Shown piece by piece: positions 26,460 to 34,226 of a stretch of DNA of 64,000 nucleotides. The stretch's first letter is position 1. Each line of letters opens with the position of its first letter. This DNA comes from Paraburkholderia antibiotica. GTDB taxonomy: Bacteria; Pseudomonadota; Gammaproteobacteria; Burkholderiales; Burkholderiaceae. Location of the stretch: the NCBI RefSeq assembly GCF_012927125.1, contig NZ_JABBFZ010000021.1:1-64000 (forward strand), in the 5' to 3' direction. The notes below the pieces were generated by a model. The model was not told the DNA's origin. It saw nothing but the letters and a program-made list of their open reading frames with translations, and did no database searches. The translations under genes and the position numbers were made by a program.

Positions 26460-26542
26460 TCCATCGCATGATGAATGCGATGAACCGCGAGTCCCGCATT
26501 TGAGCATGCGCGGGATCGCATTCGCGTGAACGCGGGTCGCTA

Positions 26543-26566
26543 CCGGCGGCACGGAAGTGCCGCCGG
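26543..26566. terminator. Hairpin between convergent genes
   Basis: Perfect 10-bp stem CCGGCGGCAC/GTGCCGCCGG with a GGAA tetraloop and no U-tract. It lies between the 3' ends of the permease and the ATC-hydrolase-like gene and may end transcripts from both sides. Confidence 0.55.
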
Positions 26567-26639
26567 GCAAAGTACTACGCAATACCGGAAGGCAAGGTAG
26601 CCGGGAGGCCGACCTGCGGCAATCATCCTGCCGTGCGTT

Positions 26640-27341
26640 TTATTCAGGCTTCAGTCCGGGTTTCAGTTTTGAAAACCGGAAATTGCAGTGGCTTGCTCCA
26701 CCGGCCAATGTTTGCGTCCTTTCCAGGTAGATGCCCCGCGTCGCATAGTCGTCGAAATCGAGCCCGCAGATGCTGGGCAGAAGTTCCTTGTCACCATGGC
26801 GAGCGGCGAACTTGCAGAAACCGCAAGCGGTGTAGTTGATACCGAATTCGAAGTTCTCACCGGGGCGCGGCTCGACATACTCGTATGCAAAGTCGTCCGG
26901 AAATGCCTGCCGGTGGCTTTCTGTGATGCTCATGACGGCCTGCTTGCTCAACAGGCCCCGGTTCTCCGCCGACATGAACTGGCGACCTGCGGCAAGACGC
27001 TCTGCTTCGGGCACGGCGAGCCCTTCCTGCGTCAAGGTTTCCCGCGTGATGTCGCTAATCACCGCCAGCGGCACACCATGCCGCCGGAGCACCCGGCCGA
27101 TGGCCAGGAAGCCTATGAGGCGCATGAAGAAGTTGCTCATGCGATTTTCCGCGCCGCCAACATAAGGCAGTTGGGTGAGCACCAGATCGAATTCAGCCAT
27201 CACCGCATGCTTGATGTCTTCAAGATCCGAAAGTCCCGTGCGCTCGCGCAAGATCGTCTCGGCGAGATCAAGGCGATGGCGCATGCTGGCTTCCATGGCG
27301 CTTCGATTCGACTCGTAAAAGGGATGAACACTTTCAGTCAT
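26640..27341 (-). CDS. L-2-amino-thiazoline-4-carboxylate hydrolase family protein
   Basis: 233 residues. The C-terminal part has the family signature: C173-x-x-C176 ('ACGFCKFAARHG'), C192 ('SICGLDFDDYA') and 'RTQTLAGGASHCNFRF' (H218-C219). Characterised members open the thiazoline ring of ATC on the way to L-cysteine, but many homologues are of unknown substrate. Cytosolic. It lies 80 bp upstream-side of the FUSC gene's stop on the same strand, so the two may be cotranscribed. Confidence 0.8.
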   Translation of the reverse strand: MTESVHPFYESNRSAMEASMRHRLDLAETILRERTGLSDLEDIKHAVMAEFDLVLTQLPYVGGAENRMSNFFMRLIGFLAIGRVLRRHGVPLAVISDITRETLTQEGLAVPEAERLAAGRQFMSAENRGLLSKQAVMSITESHRQAFPDDFAYEYVEPRPGENFEFGINYTACGFCKFAARHGDKELLPSICGLDFDDYATRGIYLERTQTLAGGASHCNFRFSKLKPGLKPE

Positions 27342-27422
27342 GGCGCACCTCTCTAAACTTCCTGCCCGAAAAACTGGCGGGATAGATCGATTATCGACTC
27401 AAATCCCAAAGCACCGTCTACC

Positions 27423-29414
27423 TCAATTTACCACCCGTCGATTCCCCGGCGGCGCGACATCAGGGAACAACGCAAGACGTATCCCAACGAGATCGATTGC
27501 CGCTTCACGCACTTCGGGACTCGAAAAAGCGGGAAAAGACCACACCGCTTCGTCGAGCGCGTTCACCGCTTCTTCGGGCGTGAGATCGCCTTTGGCATAG
27601 CTGGCAATCGCCAACAGCGTTCTGCCGATAACACTTCGCGTCGCCGCGCCGAACCGGTTCATCCCCCGATGCAATTGCAGCATATTCAGCGAAGCGCGCA
27701 GATTGCCGAACTCCAGGCCCTTCAGATCGCTGGACAGTTCGTCGCCGAGGCGGATGGCCACCGCCTCAAAACGGTCCAGCATTTTGTCGAGCAGGTCGTC
27801 GTACTGGATCACGCTTTTGCCGCTCGCAATGTTCCCCATGTCGCGGCGATCCGCGCGGATAAGCCGGGCGATGCGCTGCGGCGCATTCATCGAACGCATG
27901 ATGAGCGTGACGATCAGCGTGAACGTAATGCCGATCACAGTACTGATGCCGTTGTTCAGGAACGTCGCGAAATCGGCGGAATAGGTTTCCTGAAGGCTCA
28001 TCGTGGGCAACGCATTCAGTAGCGCGGGCGTCAGCCATGGCGTGAAAAACGGATTGCTGACGACGGCCGCGGCGGGGATCAGGAATACGCCGAGCGAAGC
28101 AATTAATGCCGGAAATCCGTCGATACCCGGAAACACGCCGAACAAGAACACGCCGGCCACCGTCACGGCCAGCGCATTGCCGAGCAGGAAGCTGTTGATC
28201 GCCGGCGCCGGGTCGTCCATATGCGCAAAGATGCTGCCGGCCACGACCGCCATGATGGCCGCCGTGCTGCCGGCCGGCCAGGCGGTGACGCGCCAGAAGG
28301 TGCAGACGCCGATCAGACTGATCGCGACCGCGAGGCACGACAGCACGACCAGCAACGGGTCCACATGTCCGCGCGGACGGCTCCAGACGGGCGGCGATTC
28401 CTGGACCACGCGCGTGCCTTGCGCGATGTCGATGCAGTCGCACCACAGCGTGACGAACTCGCGCAGGCGAATCAGAAGTCCGGCTCGCACCAGACTTCCC
28501 CAACTGCCGTTCACCGGCACGGCGGCGGCCGCATCGAGCTTGTCCAGCAACGGGCGCGGGTCGGGATACTGCTGGCGTTGCACGGAAGGAATGCTGGCCG
28601 ACAGCCAGGCGCGGATGTCGTCGACCAGTGGCGCGATCTGCTCGAATACCTCGGGCTCGTATTGCCGCAGATTGGCGAGGCGCGAAACCGACGATGTCAT
28701 CATCAAACCGGTCCGGCGCACCTGTCGCCGCAACGCGTACATGGTGCGCAATATCTGGGGGTCGTCGCGTTCGTAGCGCGCCTGGTCGAACAGCTGATCG
28801 ATCGCGCCCACCCGCATGGCGAGCCGGCGCCGCTCGGCGTGAGACACGCGCACGTAGCTCGTCAGGCTGGCCGACGCCAGCGCGGCGAGATCCGTCAGCC
28901 AGCCGTCCATCTGTTCGCGCAGCGCGGGGCCGACGTTTTTGACGAGGAAGATTGCGTGCAGCACATGGCAGCAGACGATTCCGAGGCTGATCTCTTCGAC
29001 GCGAGCAATCGCGGTGTCGAAGATCGCCATCGGCGTATCGACGGAAGGGAAGCCGATGATCGCGGCGGTATAACCCGCCAGCATGAATGCATAGCCGCGC
29101 AGACTGCCGTCCAGCAGCGACCCGGCCAGACACACGCCGGCCCAGCCGGCCAGCGCGACGATCAGCAGCGGCGGACTGTCGACGAGATTGGGCACGGCGG
29201 CGACCGCGAAGGCCGCCCCGCACAGCGTGCCGATCAAGCGCCACAACGCCTTCGCGTTCAGCGCGCCGGCGTTGCGTTGCGAGACGATGTAGACCGTCCC
29301 CGCGGCCCAGTACGGTCGTTGGAGGTCCGCCGCGAAGGCGATGTAGAGGGCAAGCGTCGCAGCTGCGAAAGTGACGAGGGCAAAAGACCAGTCTTGTCGC
29401 GTGGGCCAGCGCAT
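27423..29414 (-). CDS. FUSC/AaeB-like aromatic acid exporter family protein
   Basis: 663 residues with two blocks of about five to six transmembrane helices (residues ~10-165 and ~345-500) separated and followed by soluble helical domains. The first block carries 'RPYWAAGTVYIVSQRNAGALNAKALWRLIGTLCGA', the FUSC signature seen in AaeB and related efflux proteins. Inner membrane. These pumps usually work with a small membrane protein and a fusion protein, which are not present here, so partners may be elsewhere. Confidence 0.85.
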   Translation of the reverse strand: MRWPTRQDWSFALVTFAAATLALYIAFAADLQRPYWAAGTVYIVSQRNAGALNAKALWRLIGTLCGAAFAVAAVPNLVDSPPLLIVALAGWAGVCLAGSLLDGSLRGYAFMLAGYTAAIIGFPSVDTPMAIFDTAIARVEEISLGIVCCHVLHAIFLVKNVGPALREQMDGWLTDLAALASASLTSYVRVSHAERRRLAMRVGAIDQLFDQARYERDDPQILRTMYALRRQVRRTGLMMTSSVSRLANLRQYEPEVFEQIAPLVDDIRAWLSASIPSVQRQQYPDPRPLLDKLDAAAAVPVNGSWGSLVRAGLLIRLREFVTLWCDCIDIAQGTRVVQESPPVWSRPRGHVDPLLVVLSCLAVAISLIGVCTFWRVTAWPAGSTAAIMAVVAGSIFAHMDDPAPAINSFLLGNALAVTVAGVFLFGVFPGIDGFPALIASLGVFLIPAAAVVSNPFFTPWLTPALLNALPTMSLQETYSADFATFLNNGISTVIGITFTLIVTLIMRSMNAPQRIARLIRADRRDMGNIASGKSVIQYDDLLDKMLDRFEAVAIRLGDELSSDLKGLEFGNLRASLNMLQLHRGMNRFGAATRSVIGRTLLAIASYAKGDLTPEEAVNALDEAVWSFPAFSSPEVREAAIDLVGIRLALFPDVAPPGNRRVVN

Positions 29415-29592
29415 GGATCGACCGAAGAATTCAGTTGACTGGCAGCATATCGCGGGTCGCGGGATTGCGTCGCGAAAGGGCGCAGAGCGTCGCGCGGATG
29501 GAAGGAGAACGAAATGACGATTGGACTTCGCATCCCATGCAGCGAATGCTGCGGCGGTACAATCCGCGAGTCGCGATCATCTCCCCATTTTC

Positions 29593-30165
29593 ATGCTGAG
29601 AATCAGTCCTCCGACGTTGAGCGATACCGATGCGCTACTGGCATTCGAGGTCGACAACCGCGCTTACTTCGAGCAATGGATCAACGCTCGCCCCGACGAC
29701 TACTACAGCGCCTGCGCCGTTCGCGACGCGATAGCAACGGCAACGAGCGATAGGGACGCGGACCGCGCCTATCAGTACCTCGTCTGGTTCGACGATACGA
29801 TCGTCGGTCGGGTCAATCTCGTCGGCGTGACTCGCCCGTATTTCAACAAGGCGACGCTTGGATATCGGATCGGGAGTCGCTTTGCGGGGCATGGCTATGC
29901 ATCGCGGGCCGTCAGGCTTGCCATGGACATTGCCGCGGCGGAACTGAATTTGTCGCGAGTGGAAGCCGTCGTGCGGCCCGAGAACATCGGGTCGATGCGA
30001 GTCCTGGAGCGGAACGGGTTCGTCGCGTTCGGGCGAGCCTGCAGGAGCATGTATTTGCATGGCGAGTGGCATGACCTCGTGCATTTCGAATGCCATCTCG
30101 ACGAACCGGGAGCGCCGCCGGCCATAGGTCCAGCGAAGGCGGCATCGACGTCTGGATCGAATTAG
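29593..30165 (+). CDS. GNAT-family N-acetyltransferase (RimJ/RimL type)
   Basis: 190 residues from ATG 29593. It shows 'SDTDALLAFEVDNRAYFEQW' at the start, 'VGRVNLVGV', the acetyl-CoA loop region 'LGYRIGSRFAGHGYASRAVRLAMDIA' and 'VRPENIGSMRVLERNGFVAFGRA' of the RimJ/RimL subgroup. It probably acetylates a protein N-terminus or a small amine. The frame upstream to 29521 has no start-site support. Confidence 0.88.
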   Translation: MLRISPPTLSDTDALLAFEVDNRAYFEQWINARPDDYYSACAVRDAIATATSDRDADRAYQYLVWFDDTIVGRVNLVGVTRPYFNKATLGYRIGSRFAGHGYASRAVRLAMDIAAAELNLSRVEAVVRPENIGSMRVLERNGFVAFGRACRSMYLHGEWHDLVHFECHLDEPGAPPAIGPAKAASTSGSN

Positions 30166-30274
30166 TCGTTTCGGGGCAGCCAGGAATCAGAACACGAATC
30201 CACGCCCGCATTCGTCACTCACGGCATGCCACTCGCGCCCGCTGTCCGGCTCCCAACAGCGAGCGCCCGTCTAA

Positions 30275-30916
30275 CTACCACCGCAACAGTCGCGGTCCAA
30301 GCAGCGCGCCGATCACCGTCGGCACCAGCATCCCGAGCAGATACCACACGCCCCAGAACGGAACGCCCATTTCCGGGCAATGCAGGCAATACACGAGTGT
30401 CGCGGTCGAACCGGCCAGCAGGCCGCCCGCCGCGCCGGCCGCCGCCAGCTGGGTCGGCGCGAGCCCCCGGAGGGCCCAGAACACCGCGACGAAGCCGGGC
30501 ACCGCCAGCATCGCGATCAGCGTCGGGCAGACGCGCCAGGTCTGGCCGAGCACGAGCGCAAGCCGCGCGTCGGGCGGCGCGGCGAGCAACACATAGGCGG
30601 TGGCCAGCCACACCGCCGCGACCGGCGCGGCAGTCAGCCAGCCGCTGACGCCCGCGCGCACGCCGGGCCGCGCGAATCGCGTCGACATCCACAGCGAATC
30701 GATCATCAGACACAACGGCAACGCGACCTTGGCCCAGAAGATCGGCGTGAGCGCGACTTCGGCGAGGTCCGGCCGAATGCCGAGCAGCGTCGCCATGAGC
30801 AGCGTCGCGCCCGCCACGCCAACCAGCACGGCGACGCAAAAACGTTTCGTCAGCGCGTGACGGTCGACCGGCGCGACGTCGGTGGCGAGCAGGGAAATGA
30901 AGTCGTCCGTTTTCAT
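30275..30916 (-). CDS. nrsF: NrsF-type anti-sigma factor (DUF1109)
   Basis: 213 residues with six hydrophobic helices after a short cytosolic N-terminus ('MKTDDFISLLATDVAPVDRHALTKRF'), ending 'GALLGPRLLRW'. C130 and the pair C177/C180 (YCLHCPE) correspond to the periplasm-facing cysteines that sense metal or oxidants in NrsF of Caulobacter. Its ATG overlaps the sigma factor stop (ATGA), as expected for an anti-sigma factor holding SigF at the membrane. Confidence 0.88.
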   Translation of the reverse strand: MKTDDFISLLATDVAPVDRHALTKRFCVAVLVGVAGATLLMATLLGIRPDLAEVALTPIFWAKVALPLCLMIDSLWMSTRFARPGVRAGVSGWLTAAPVAAVWLATAYVLLAAPPDARLALVLGQTWRVCPTLIAMLAVPGFVAVFWALRGLAPTQLAAAGAAGGLLAGSTATLVYCLHCPEMGVPFWGVWYLLGMLVPTVIGALLGPRLLRW

Positions 30917-31485
30917 TGCGCTCCTCGAATCTTTGCGGCCAAGGCCTTGAGTCCGCGATGCACGCCGATTTTCACCGCCGACTCCGACAGGCCGGTCAAC
31001 TTCGCGGTCTCCGTCACGGATAGTCCTTCGAGTTTCACATGCACGATCGGCAGGCGCTGGCGATCGGGTAGTTGTTCCAGCAGCTTCGCGACATCGCGCT
31101 GGGCTTGCGCCGGTTCGAGATCGGGCGCGGCCAGCAATTCGGAGGCGTCGTCGAGCGGATCGTTCAGCGCGTCATGGCGCGAGCGCGCCCGGAAGTAATC
31201 CGTCAGCTTGTAGCGCGCAATCGCGTGAATCCACGCGGTCAACGGTTCCTCGACGCGATAGGTATGTCTCGCGTTGTGCACCGCCAGCAAGATTTCCTGC
31301 ACGAGATCCTCGACATCGGCTGCGTGATCGTAAAGCCGCCGCCGCAGGAAGCCGCGCAAATGCGGGCCCAGTTCCGAGAGGAATTGCCGATATGCGGCGC
31401 TGTCGCCCGCGAGGCCGAGCAGGAACAGCGCGCGCAGATGCGATTCCCTGGCCTGCGCTGCGGTGATATCAGTAGTTCGCTTCAT
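30913..31485 (-). CDS. sigF: ECF sigma factor, SigF type
   Basis: 190 residues with region 2 ('RGFLRRRLYDHAADVEDLVQEILLAVHNARHTY', 'WIHAIARYKLTDYFRARSRHD') and region 4 ('LPIVHVKLEGLSVTETAKLTGLSESAVKIGVHRGLKALA'). It should direct transcription of its own operon and of the Met-rich peptide/molybdoenzyme genes next door. Odd point: the SigF-type promoter core (31472-31501) overlaps codons 3-5 if ATG 31485 is used, and that ATG has no ribosome site. A CTG at 31437 preceded by AGGGAA would give a 174-residue protein that still holds both sigma regions. Confidence 0.9.
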   Translation of the reverse strand: MKRTTDITAAQARESHLRALFLLGLAGDSAAYRQFLSELGPHLRGFLRRRLYDHAADVEDLVQEILLAVHNARHTYRVEEPLTAWIHAIARYKLTDYFRARSRHDALNDPLDDASELLAAPDLEPAQAQRDVAKLLEQLPDRQRLPIVHVKLEGLSVTETAKLTGLSESAVKIGVHRGLKALAAKIRGAQ

Positions 31486-31501
31486 CGGGCGTGTCGGTTA
31501 C
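31472..31501 (-). promoter_or_regulatory. SigF-type promoter of sigF-nrsF
   Basis: On the minus strand GTAACC (31501-31496), 16 bp, CGAACTAC (31479-31472). The same two hexamer/octamer blocks with exactly the same spacing occur before the Met-rich peptide gene at 31621-31650, so this is probably the autoregulated SigF promoter. Confidence 0.75.
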
Positions 31502-31620
31502 AGGAAACCGGAGTTTATTCCATCGCCAGATGGATCGGCGTTCCGGATGGGGCGTGCTTGCGGTTGCCTGACGTCTGTTTAGCGCTGGTCAGCCGTGCCG
31601 CAAAAAAATTTTCGCGGGCT

Positions 31621-31650
31621 GTAACCGCGCCGCGAAACGCGACGAACTAC
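31621..31650 (+). promoter_or_regulatory. SigF-type promoter of the Met-rich peptide operon
   Basis: GTAACC (31621-31626), 16 bp, CGAACTAC (31643-31650), identical in both blocks and spacing to the site before sigF. It predicts a leader of about 120 nt before ATG 31778. Confidence 0.78.
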
Positions 31651-31777
31651 CTGACAGATGCGCGATGACGACGCATCGATCGTTGCTGGATAGCGGTCTT
31701 TTTCTGATCCATCCGGGCCGGTCGCGAGCCATAACGACAAGCGACGACGGCCCGACTCACCACCTGAAGGAGTTGTC

Positions 31778-32044
31778 ATGAAACGCATTGCAATCGCAGC
31801 AGTTGCCGTAGCCATGCTTGTCGGCGGCGGTTCGGCGTTCGCCCAGGCGAGCGGCGCGATGTCCAACGATTCGATGTCGAAAGACACGATGGGCAAGGAC
31901 TCGATGGGTAAGGACTCAATGGCCAAGGATTCCATGGGCAAAGACGCGATGGGCAAGGACGCGATGTCCAAACACTCGATGAAAAAGGACACCGGCAAGA
32001 TGAAACCCGACGCGATGAAAAAAGACGACGCAATGAGCCAGTAA
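31778..32044 (+). CDS. Periplasmic methionine-rich MXKDX-repeat peptide (MrpX-like)
   Basis: 88 residues. A Sec signal peptide (MKRIAIAAVAVAMLVGGGSAFAQ) is followed by about nine pentapeptides of the form M-[SGAK]-K-[DH]-[STA], leaving 14 methionines in a mature part of about 65 residues, with Lys and Asp between them. In Azospira, MrpX is such a peptide: it is oxidised by hypochlorite in the periplasm and re-reduced by a YedY-type methionine sulfoxide reductase under SigF/NrsF control. The neighbours here match that system. A good ribosome site (AAGGAG) precedes ATG. Confidence 0.88.
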   Translation: MKRIAIAAVAVAMLVGGGSAFAQASGAMSNDSMSKDTMGKDSMGKDSMAKDSMGKDAMGKDAMSKHSMKKDTGKMKPDAMKKDDAMSQ

Positions 32045-32052
32045 CGCGCTCG

Positions 32053-32085
32053 GGTGCGTTCCCGGCATGCAGTCCCGAACGCACC
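32053..32085 (+). other. Intercistronic hairpin after the Met-rich peptide gene
   Basis: GGTGCGTTC/GAACGCACC (32053-32061 with 32077-32085) makes a perfect 9-bp stem with a 15-nt loop and no U-tract. It may protect the short upstream message or cut down read-through, so that peptide exceeds enzyme. Confidence 0.55.
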
Positions 32086-32125
32086 TGAAGCGGCGCCTGT
32101 CCTCAGCGGCTTCACGGAGATTCGT

Positions 32126-32752
32126 ATGAACGCGATTTCCCAACCCGGCGCTGCGCCTCGCGCGACGCGCCCGATCCAACCCGTCTGGGTGCGCATCGCG
32201 CATTGGCTCAATGCGCTGGCGGTCGTGCTGATGATGCTGTCGGGATGGCGCATCTACGATGCGTCGCCGGTGTTCAAAAGTTTCCAGATTCCGCCCGGCA
32301 TCACGCTCGGCGGCTGGCTCGGCGGCGCGTTGCAATGGCATTTCGCGGCGATGTGGCTGCTGTTCTTCAACGCGCTGTTTTATCTGACGATGAACCTCGT
32401 CACCGGTCGCATCCGCTCGAAGTTCTTTCCGCTGTCGCCGCGCGCGATTCTGCACGACTTGGGCGAAGCGTTGAAAGGCCGGCTGTCGCACGCGGACCCG
32501 GGCCGCTACAACGCGGTGCAGAAGTTCGCCTATCTGTTCGTGATGATCGACATCGCCGTGCTGATCGCCTCGGGGCTCGTCATCTGGAAGTCGGTGCAGT
32601 TTCCGCTGCTGCGTGAATTGATGGGCGGATACGATCGTGCGCGCGTCGTTCATTTCTGCGCGATGGCGCTGCTGGCCGGCTTTATCGTCGTTCATCTGGC
32701 GATGGTCGCGCTCGTGCCGCGCTCGTTGCTCACGATGATTCGTGGCCACTAA
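32126..32752 (+). CDS. Cytochrome b561-type membrane subunit (YedZ1/MsrQ-like role)
   Basis: 208 residues from ATG 32126. Four to five helices carry His residues suited to haem b: 'RIAHWLNALAVVLMMLSGWRIY', 'LQWHFAAMWLLFFNALFY', 'FAYLFVMIDIAVLIASGLVIW' and 'ARVVHFCAMALLAGFIVVHLAM'. It belongs to the cytochrome b/b6 (Ni-Fe hydrogenase b-type) family. Lying between the Met-rich peptide and the molybdoenzyme, it is the likely electron donor from the quinone pool to that enzyme. Inner membrane. Confidence 0.87.
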   Translation: MNAISQPGAAPRATRPIQPVWVRIAHWLNALAVVLMMLSGWRIYDASPVFKSFQIPPGITLGGWLGGALQWHFAAMWLLFFNALFYLTMNLVTGRIRSKFFPLSPRAILHDLGEALKGRLSHADPGRYNAVQKFAYLFVMIDIAVLIASGLVIWKSVQFPLLRELMGGYDRARVVHFCAMALLAGFIVVHLAMVALVPRSLLTMIRGH

Positions 32753-32766
32753 TCGAAGAGGTGATC

Positions 32767-33555
32767 GTGAAGCCACTCGTGAAGCCACTCAAGCCTCTGT
32801 CGCCGAACGTCGATCTCGACTCGGTGAGTATCGACGTGCGTCGTGAGCTCGATATGCCGTCGCGTCGTCTGTTCGGCAAACGCATCCTGACGCTGGGCGG
32901 TCTGGCGATGTTGAGCGGATGCAGCCTGTCGGACGACAAATCGGTCGAGACGTTTTTATCGCGCGTGTCGAGGATGAACGACCGCGTGCAGGCCTGGCTA
33001 TTCGATCCTCACCGTCTCGCGCCGACCTACACCGAAGCGCAGATCACGCGCCCGTTTCCGTTCAACGCGTTCTACGGCATCGAGGACGTGCCGCGTGTCG
33101 ACGGCAGCGATTTCCGTCTGAAGGTAAGCGGTCTCGTGCAGAGCAGGAAGGTCTGGACGCTCGACGAGCTTTACGCGCTGCCGAAGGCCGAGCAGATCAC
33201 GCGGCATATCTGCGTCGAGGGCTGGAGTGCGATCGGCCGCTGGGGCGGCACGCCGTTCGCGGAATTTCTGCGGCGCGTCGGCGCGGATACCTCCGCGAAA
33301 TACGTGGGTTTCAAATGCGCGGACGACTACTATGAGAGCATCGATATGCCGACGGCGCTGCATCCGCAGACGCTGCTGACCTTTACGTATGACGGTCAGC
33401 AACTGCCTGCCCAATACGGTTATCCGATGAAGCTCAGAATGCCGACGAAGCTCGGCTACAAGAATCCCAAGCACATCGTGGAGATCTTCGTGACCAACAC
33501 GTTTCCTGGCGGCTATTGGGTCGACCAGGGGTATAACTGGTTTGGCGGATCGTGA
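32767..33555 (+). CDS. YedY/MsrP-like molybdopterin oxidoreductase (periplasmic Met-O reductase candidate)
   Basis: 262 residues from GTG 32767, which has AGAGG at 6 bp; GTG 32761 directly abuts it. R33-R34 in 'SRRLFGKRILTLGG' with C52 in 'LSGC' suggests a Tat signal that may also be lipid-modified. The sulfite-oxidase fold is shown by 'LDELYALPKAEQITRHICVEGWSAIGRWGG' with the Mo-binding C149, 'YVGFKCADDYYESIDM' and 'LPAQYGYPMKLRMPTKLGYKNPKHI'. Family members reduce protein-bound methionine sulfoxide. With the Met-rich peptide and cytochrome b next to it, it probably recycles that peptide after chlorine or peroxide stress. Confidence 0.88.
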   Translation: MKPLVKPLKPLSPNVDLDSVSIDVRRELDMPSRRLFGKRILTLGGLAMLSGCSLSDDKSVETFLSRVSRMNDRVQAWLFDPHRLAPTYTEAQITRPFPFNAFYGIEDVPRVDGSDFRLKVSGLVQSRKVWTLDELYALPKAEQITRHICVEGWSAIGRWGGTPFAEFLRRVGADTSAKYVGFKCADDYYESIDMPTALHPQTLLTFTYDGQQLPAQYGYPMKLRMPTKLGYKNPKHIVEIFVTNTFPGGYWVDQGYNWFGGS

Positions 33556-33594
33556 CGCATGGCAACGGTGCCGCCAGTGACGAGGGCATTCATC

Positions 33595-33996
33595 ATGTCA
33601 GGCGAGTGGAAGCAGCGCGCGAGGCTCTTCATCCAGCGTTTCTGGCAGCCGACCAGCGCATGCATGACCTGCATGCCGGGAAGCTGGGGCAATATCCTGA
33701 GCGTCGCCCACTGGACGATCGCCTTGCAGACCGGTCTCCTGACCGGCCTGCTGGCGGTCCTGCTGACCTTCACGCCCGCGGGCCGATTCTATGGGCATCG
33801 CTATGGCAACGCGCTGATTGTCGGCGTGCTGACGACGATCGGCGATGCTTACTCGCACACGAGCCACTACCGTCTGTCGTACGTGGAGCACTTCGCGACG
33901 GGGGCGGTGTCCGCGATTCTGACGCTGGTCGCGTCGTATCTGCTGGAGGACCGGGCAAGACGCGTGCGCACGGTGTGGGCGCGGGTTCTGGGGTAA
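33595..33996 (+). CDS. Membrane protein of unknown family
   Basis: 133 residues from ATG 33595 (GAGG 9 bp upstream); ATG 33559 would add 12. An N-terminal amphipathic part with 'CMTCMPGSWGN' (possible metal or disulfide C-x-x-C) is followed by three hydrophobic helices and a conserved-looking 'GDAYSHTSHYRLSYVEHFATG' rich in His. It follows the molybdoenzyme by 40 bp and could be part of the same transcript. Function not recognised. Confidence 0.65.
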   Translation: MSGEWKQRARLFIQRFWQPTSACMTCMPGSWGNILSVAHWTIALQTGLLTGLLAVLLTFTPAGRFYGHRYGNALIVGVLTTIGDAYSHTSHYRLSYVEHFATGAVSAILTLVASYLLEDRARRVRTVWARVLG

Positions 33997-34226
33997 TGAG
34001 GGTTAGCGACAGGTAACCAGGGTTGGAGCAGCCTCCAGAAGGCAGGCACGCGTCGCCCGAGTTCAGGGACGCGCGATACGCCGATTGCTCCGCGCATGTT
34101 ATCCGGCGTGCATGACGCATTCGATCTTGCGAGCAACCATCTGCGCTATCCTGTCGGTCGTCGCATTGCGCCATGTTCGATGCGACCGACGCCAGGATCA
34201 TCCACTGAACCCACAGAGGTGCCGAC

